Assembly: GCF_004010955.1 (NCBI RefSeq)
Contig: NZ_CP025227.1
Span: 2,480,001 to 2,544,000, forward strand
Source of the DNA: Actinomyces wuliandei
Lineage (GTDB): Bacteria > Actinomycetota > Actinomycetes > Actinomycetales > Actinomycetaceae
Direction: 5' to 3'
Length of the DNA: 64,000 nucleotides
The translations under genes and the position numbers were made by a program. The notes under the pieces are model-generated. The model did not search any database. It saw nothing but the letters and a program-made list of their open reading frames with translations, and was not told the DNA's origin. Below, in pieces: positions 59,299 to 64,000 of this stretch (its first letter is position 1; every line of letters starts with the position of its first letter).

Positions 59299-60779
59299 CT
59301 ACGCCCAAGTCTGGCCCTCAGGGGGAACCAAGCACCTCCGAGCCCGCTCGGCGGCCGCACTGATGGCCGGGTGGTATCGCACGATCTCCCTCTGGCGCTC
59401 AGCTGGCAGCCCCAGCTCATGTAGGACGTTAAGTAGAACAACAACTGTTGTCACATCGACAACAGCGGCGAGTTCTTCAAGACTATGCTTCGGCGTGCTG
59501 CCCTCGTGCGCGAGGTCGTTACGAGCCCGAACCGCCCTGCCCGCCCAGTGACCGACATCCGGAACCAGAAGGTCGACAACGCCAGGGTCTAAACGCCCAG
59601 CAAGCTGTTGAAGCCGGTCCCGAAGCGTTAGGTCGTTACGAATCTCTGACTTAAAGATCCTTCGATACTCCTCTGGCATCTGTTTAAGGAGAGCACTGCG
59701 CACCTTCTTGAACTCATCATCCGGGAACGGCTTCTCCTCGATGCCGAGCCTGCGGTGCAGCGCCTCGGCAGCACCCACCGCCGTCAGGAGCCTGTTCTCG
59801 ACAAAGGAAGTCGAGCCGTACCGCAGCCCCATGATCATGTTGATCGCTGGCAGCAGCCGCTCGCGAACCTCGCACCAACGAGGCAGTATCTCCTCGAAGG
59901 GGAGCGAGTCGCAACTGAACAGAATCCGCCAAGCATCGACAGCCTTGGAGTCATGGGCACCGACCGCGAAAGGGGCGTACAGAAGATCGACGCCGCGACG
60001 AGACCTTGAGCGACCGCTCAGCGAACCTATCTCACTGTCAGTAGGCTCGAGCCGGACCCACAGGACACCGGCAGCCTGGTGGGTCGCCAGCGCGACCAGG
60101 TACTGGACCAGACTCACCTTCTCCAGCACCGACTTCAGTGAGAACGGGGACTCAGGGACAACTCTCATTGACACCAAGTTGCGTATCCGCCCAATCGCCT
60201 CGCCCTTACGCCAGTCCATGAACGGGGCCGTGTACTGGCGCAACAAGCAGAAGGTGGTCCCGTCGCACGCGACCGACTTCTCCTCCACCGGACTGACCGA
60301 GATACTGCCAGTCCCGTCAAGCTTGCCCCCGTCGCAGCCCAGGGTACATTTCAACGCTGAAGTCCCAGCCCAGCTCACCATGTCCTCAACTGACATCTCA
60401 GCAGCAGAGAACACGGCGTCGTCCCAACTACTGACATGCGTCCCGACAAGTGCCGCATCCACGACGATGGCCTGCGTGTCGGGGCTGTCGACGCGAGCAA
60501 GAAACGTCCTCTTGCTTCTCAGCGGGCTGCACCCCAGCAGGGTGATCTCTCGGTTACCAGCCGCACCGTGCACAACGTCCCAGGACTCTCGAGGTCCGTA
60601 AACGACCGTCACATCTGGGGTCGGTGCGACACCACCCGGTCCTCAAGCGCGCCGATCAAGGAGAGCTCTAGGTTGCCGTCATCGTCGTAGCGGAGCACAC
60701 CTGGCACCCTCTCCTCCGGCAGCCACCAATAACCCACCCACTCTGAGGATTCAGCGATTCTCAGAGGATCGTTAGACAC
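59299..60779 (-). pseudogene. apeA: ApeA HEPN anti-phage defence protein, split by a frameshift
   Basis: GTG 60779 (AGGAG upstream) starts the ApeA N-terminal domain: WVGYWWLPEERVPGVLRYDDDGNLELSLIGAL, ending at a stop at 60609. One base out of frame, from about 60615, the domain goes on as TPDVTVVYGPRESWDVVHGA, EITLLGCSPLRS, ALVGTHVSSWDDAVFSAAEM and on to the C-terminal HEPN domain with LLTAVGAAEALHRRLG and the Rx4H motif RNDLAH. ApeA proteins abort phage infection with a HEPN RNase. The larger part could be made separately from GTG 60612 without the first strands. Confidence 0.82.
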
Positions 60780-60830
60780 GGCTAACCACTCCTGTTCACT
60801 ATCCGCCCGGCCAGCATGCACAGCCGCAAC

Positions 60831-61916
60831 TCACACGTTGAACCGGAACTCCACCACGTCGCCGTCGGCCATGACGTAGTCCTTGCCCTCCATGCGCACC
60901 CGCCCGCGGGCGCGGGCCTCGGCCACGGAGCCGTACTCGACCAGCTCGTCGTAGGAGACCACCTCGGCCTTGATGAAGCCCCGCTCGAAGTCGGTGTGGA
61001 TGACGCCGGCCGCCTGGGGCGCGGTGGCCCCCTTGGGGATGGTCCAGGCGCGCGACTCCTTCTCCCCCGCCGTCAGGTAGGTCTGCAGCCCCAGGGTGTC
61101 AAACCCCACCCGCGCCAGCTTGTCCAGGCCTGACTCCTCCTGACCGCTCTCACGCAGCAGCTCCGCTGCCTCCTGCGGCTCCAGCTCGACAAGCTCGGCC
61201 TCGAACTGGGCGTCCAGGAACACCGCCTCCGCTGGCGCCACCAGCTCACGCAGCTCGGCCTGGCGCGCCTGGTCGCTCATGCCCTCGTCGTCCATGTTGA
61301 AGACGTAGATGAACGGCTTGGTGGTCATGAGCTGGAACCCGCGCAGCACGTCGCGGTCCAGCCCGGCCGCCTCCGCCCCGGCTGACAGCAGGGTGCCCTC
61401 CCCCAGGACCTCCAGGGCGGCCTTAGCGGTCTCCAGCACCACGGCCTCGGTCTTCTTGCCCCGCACCTCCTTCTCCAGGCGGGGCACCGCCTTCTCCAGG
61501 GTCTGGATGTCGGCCAGCACCAGCTCGGTGGCGATGGTCTCGATATCGCTGGCGGGGTTGACCTGCCCGTCCACGTGGACCACGTCCGAGTCAGTGAAGG
61601 CCCGGGTCACCAGGCAGATGGCGTCGGCCTCACGGATGTTGGCCAGGAACTGGTTGCCCAGGCCCTCCCCCTCGCTGGCTCCGCGCACGATCCCGGCAAT
61701 ATCGACAAAGGAGACGGTAGCGGGCACAACCCGCGCCGAGCCGAACATCTCGGCCAGCCGGTCCAGGCGCGGGTCCGGCAGGGGCACGACCCCGACGTTG
61801 GGCTCAATCGTCGCGAACGGGTAGTTCGCGGCCAGGACGGTCGCGCGGGTCAGGGCGTTGAACAGGGTGGACTTGCCCACGTTGGGCAGCCCGACGATTC
61901 CAATGGTGAGTGCCAC
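60831..61916 (-). CDS. ychF: Redox-regulated ATPase/GTPase YchF (OLA1 family)
   Basis: A 361-residue Obg-family P-loop enzyme from GTG 61916 (MALTIGIVGLPNVGKSTLFNALT). G-motifs are GLPNVGKST (G1), DIAGIV (G3), and the non-canonical NMDDEG in place of NKxD, which explains ATP preference in the family. The TGS domain ends it: WTIPKGATAPQAAGVIHTDFERGFIKAEVVSYDEL and MADGDVVEFRFNV. The longer frame from 62087 is rejected. Core gene of translation or stress physiology. Confidence 0.97.
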   Translation of the reverse strand: MALTIGIVGLPNVGKSTLFNALTRATVLAANYPFATIEPNVGVVPLPDPRLDRLAEMFGSARVVPATVSFVDIAGIVRGASEGEGLGNQFLANIREADAICLVTRAFTDSDVVHVDGQVNPASDIETIATELVLADIQTLEKAVPRLEKEVRGKKTEAVVLETAKAALEVLGEGTLLSAGAEAAGLDRDVLRGFQLMTTKPFIYVFNMDDEGMSDQARQAELRELVAPAEAVFLDAQFEAELVELEPQEAAELLRESGQEESGLDKLARVGFDTLGLQTYLTAGEKESRAWTIPKGATAPQAAGVIHTDFERGFIKAEVVSYDELVEYGSVAEARARGRVRMEGKDYVMADGDVVEFRFNV

Positions 61917-62255
61917 GCCCCGGAGTCTAGGCCAGGCCCCACCCCGGAGCCACATGCCACCACCCCCACCACGTCTGCACATCTTCAGCTCGCCCCACGC
62001 CGCTCCACCCCGGTCTTTCCCTGATCCTTGGTCGATCTTGCCATCGCCACAGTGCCCAAGATGTGCAGCACAGGTCTTGCTGCACATCTTCAGCTCGGGC
62101 TGAGCCTGCCAGGCCGGAGTCTGATACTGGATTTCCGCGGTATTCCGCCACCACGCAGTGCGGCAACCTCGACCGGACCCTCACGTTGAGGACTGAAGAT
62201 GTGCAGCACAGAACAGGAATGAATTCATGTCGGCCTCCCGTGGTGCACTGTGCCC
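61917..62255. other. Divergent intergenic region with four GAAGATGTGCA repeats
   Basis: 339 bp between the divergent ychF and rmuC genes. A motif near CTGAAGATGTGCAGCA occurs four times: 62193-62208 (+), 62058-62070 (+), 62078-62093 (-, as TGCTGCACATCTTCAG) and 61976-61988 (-). The pair 62058-62070 and 62078-62090 forms a perfect 13-bp hairpin with a 7-nt loop. No gene is seen. Confidence 0.6.
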
Positions 62256-63650
62256 ATGACTGTCTCCGTCGGGCTCCTCGTACCCCTCCTGCTCCTGGTA
62301 TCCGCCACCAGCCTTGCCCTGGGCTACACGCTGGCCGTGGCCCGCATCTCCGTCCGTCGCTCCCAGCACAACCCTAGGCAGGACTCCCAGCACGAGGAGA
62401 CCGCCCGCCTCCAGGCGGAGGCAGCATCGTGGCGCGCCCGCGCCGAGGAGCTGTCCACCCGTGCCAGCCTGGCGGAGGAGCGTGCGGAGCGGGACGGGGC
62501 GGTGCTGCGCGCCCTGGCCCCGGTCCGCAGCCAGCTGGAGCAGGTCGGCGCCCGCGTGGAGTCCCTGGAGAGGCAGCGCGCCCAGCAGCACGCCACCCTG
62601 ACCGAGCAGCTGCGGGAGACCGCACGCGCTGAGCGGGACCTGCAGCGCACCACGGCCTCCCTGGAGGGAGCGCTGCGCTCCCGCTCCGCACGAGGCATGT
62701 GGGGGGAGGTCGAGCTGGCACGTATCCTGGAGGCCTCCGGAATGATGCGCCACGTGGACTTTGCCGAGCAGCGCACCGTGGGCTCGCTGGTCCAGCAGCG
62801 CTCAGGCAGGCTGTCCAGCGCCGACGGCGCCTCATCCCCACCGGCACCTTCCCGCCCCGAAGGCGCGACGTCCTCCCGGCCCGACGTCGTCATCCACCTG
62901 CCGGGCGAGGGGTACCTGGCCCTGGACGCCAAGGTACCCATGGACTCCTACCTGGAGGCCACCTCTCTAGGAACAACCACCCAGCAGGACCAGGACCGCC
63001 GCGCCGAGCTGCTAGCCGCCCACGCCAGGGCACTGCGCTCCCACGTCGACCAGCTCGCCTCCCGCCGCTACGACCGCGCGCTGGGAAGCTCCCCCGAGGT
63101 CGTCGTCCTCTTTGTCCCGGCCGAGCCGGTCCTGGCCGCCGCCCTGGAGACAGACACCTCCCTCATGGAGCACGCCCTAGGGCGCGGCGTGGTCCTGGCC
63201 TCCCCCGCCTCGCTGCTCGCCCTGCTGCGTACCTGCGCCACCGCGTGGGCACGCACCGCCGTCAACGACGACGCCCAGGACCTGCTGGAGCTGGGCCGCA
63301 CCCTGTACGACCGGCTGAGCACGCTCGCCCACCACCTGGACGACCTGGGCCGCGCCCTGCGCCGCAGCGTCACTGCGTACAACAAGACCCTGGGCTCCCT
63401 GGAGAACCGGCTGCTGGTCACCGCTCGGACCCTGAACACCCTGGGAAACGACCTGCACTCACCAGCGTCGATCGGCTCCGATGACGCCCAGCTCCGCTCC
63501 CTGACCGCCACCGAGCTCTCGACAGCAGGTCGGCAGCAGAAACTGCAGGAAAGCCGTCCGCAAGAGGAAAACCGACGGCAAGACGAGATTCAACCGCAAG
63601 ACGAGAACCAGCAGCAAGAAGGTGAGGGTGATTGGGGCGAGGGCGATTGA
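62256..63650 (+). CDS. rmuC: DNA recombination protein RmuC
   Basis: A 464-residue protein. An N-terminal membrane anchor (LLVPLLLLVSATSLALGYTLAVA) is followed by a long coiled coil (about 35-140) and the RmuC nuclease-like domain: SARGMWGEVELARILEASGMMRH, RPDVVIHLPGEGYLALDAKVPMDSYLEA (D-x-K motif), VVLFVPAEPVLAAALE and YNKTLGSLENRLLVTARTL. The C-terminal 60 residues are a Gln/Glu/Arg-rich tail. RmuC limits DNA inversions by an unknown mechanism. GTG 62250 is an alternative start. Confidence 0.95.
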   Translation: MTVSVGLLVPLLLLVSATSLALGYTLAVARISVRRSQHNPRQDSQHEETARLQAEAASWRARAEELSTRASLAEERAERDGAVLRALAPVRSQLEQVGARVESLERQRAQQHATLTEQLRETARAERDLQRTTASLEGALRSRSARGMWGEVELARILEASGMMRHVDFAEQRTVGSLVQQRSGRLSSADGASSPPAPSRPEGATSSRPDVVIHLPGEGYLALDAKVPMDSYLEATSLGTTTQQDQDRRAELLAAHARALRSHVDQLASRRYDRALGSSPEVVVLFVPAEPVLAAALETDTSLMEHALGRGVVLASPASLLALLRTCATAWARTAVNDDAQDLLELGRTLYDRLSTLAHHLDDLGRALRRSVTAYNKTLGSLENRLLVTARTLNTLGNDLHSPASIGSDDAQLRSLTATELSTAGRQQKLQESRPQEENRRQDEIQPQDENQQQEGEGDWGEGD

Positions 63651-63853
63651 GTACAGCTTAGATAAGTACGGTGTTGCACGCGGAGCGGCCGGCAAGGCCC
63701 CAGCAGGTCAGACCGAGGAGACCGAGGGACAGCCCAGGCCGCCAGAGAAAGACAGCAGGTCCCCGAGGATCATGCCCTGGGGGACTGTCAGTGGGGAAGA
63801 CGCGACCCTGGCGGAGGCCTGCACTGGCTCGCACGCTGGCTCCAGACACCAGC

Positions 63854-64000
63854 TCACCGCTCACCGGCCTCCGGCTCGACCCTGACCCCAGACACGTCCA
63901 CCTGCTCCAGGGGCACCATACGGGACCCGGTCACCAGACGGTGGCCCAGCCAGACCAGGAAGAACACCGGCAGCCCGATGTAGGAAGACAGCACCCGCAC
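63854..64000 (-). CDS. Amino-acid permease, C-terminal end (gene continues beyond the window)
   Basis: Reading leftward from the window edge: VRVLSSYIGLPVFFLVWLGH, RLVTGSRMVPLEQVDVSGVR, VEPEAGER, stop at 63854. The last membrane helix followed by a short basic segment and an 'E-x-x-D' tail is the C-terminus of amino-acid permeases of the LysP/AAT (APC) type. Only 48 residues are in the window, so the substrate cannot be told. Confidence 0.65.
   Translation of the reverse strand: MRVLSSYIGLPVFFLVWLGHRLVTGSRMVPLEQVDVSGVRVEPEAGER

Noticed and set aside
61917..62087. N-terminal extension of YchF
   Set aside because: YchF proteins begin directly with the 'M-x-L-x-x-G-I-V-G-L-P' strand; the extension is the intergenic repeat region.
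63651..63853. Small open frames between rmuC and the permease end
   Set aside because: Short, no family resemblance, and they run across the convergent gene ends.
1..64000. tRNA or rRNA genes
   Set aside because: No cloverleaf-like segment with TTCGA/TTCAA loops, and no rRNA-like sequence, was found by reading the intergenic regions. A tRNA scan would settle this.

Overview
The window is GC-rich DNA (about 70 percent) from an actinobacterium. Gene style, GTG starts, the actinobacterial PTH2-type peptidyl-tRNA hydrolase, the riboflavin operon under an FMN riboswitch and the general protein relatedness suggest Actinomycetaceae (Actinomyces-like); that placement is an inference. No rRNA, tRNA or CRISPR array was seen.

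Layout. 0.1-8.2 kb: an ABC ATPase/FtsX permease pair, a SUFU-like protein and a heterodimeric ABC exporter with only one intact composite ATP site. 8.5-11.6 kb: a compact DUF262 / HEPN nuclease / C5 cytosine methyltransferase operon, with frameshifts in the first and third genes, preceded by a 22-bp perfect palindrome. 11.7-13.5 kb: a SAM methyltransferase and a defective IS1380-like element. 13.8-37.4 kb: mostly intact housekeeping and metabolic genes. These are an oligopeptide-binding lipoprotein whose domain order is circularly permuted, an LLM oxidoreductase, BioY, Nudix, patatin, an old-yellow-enzyme reductase, a secreted 16 x 14-residue repeat protein, YchJ, an M18 aminopeptidase, HAD, GtrA, PTH2, an M48 peptidase, a PAS protein, ribD-ribE-ribBA-ribH behind an FMN riboswitch, DUF417, DUF368 and a TPR protein.

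37.4-60.8 kb is an accessory region rich in toxin-antitoxin and defence genes and in pseudogenes. It holds a decayed TetR/MFS/PEP-utilising phosphotransferase operon (ATGA overlaps throughout, resembling an antibiotic-resistance operon), a vapBC pair, a broken quinone-reductase remnant, an F420/NADPH-type reductase, a secondary-alcohol dehydrogenase, a Fic protein behind an inverted-repeat operator, diaminopimelate dehydrogenase, a Phd antitoxin with a frameshifted PIN toxin, an MFS transporter, and an AAA-type ATPase behind two identical operator-like repeats. It continues with a second Phd antitoxin whose PIN toxin is split by the second copy of the defective IS element, frameshifted HXXEE and GNAT genes, DUF4256, a Phd/RelE-like pair with a probable CTG toxin start, and a frameshifted ApeA HEPN anti-phage gene. 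60.8-64 kb returns to core genes: ychF, rmuC and the 3' end of an amino-acid permease.

At least ten separate single-gene lesions lie in accessory genes at 8.7-11.2 kb and 38-60.7 kb, while about twenty genes at 13.8-37.4 kb are intact. This pattern favours real decay or phase variation over random sequencing error, but several lesions sit in short homopolymers and should be confirmed in raw reads. The most unusual single object is the circularly permuted SBP_bac_5 lipoprotein at 13782-15425.
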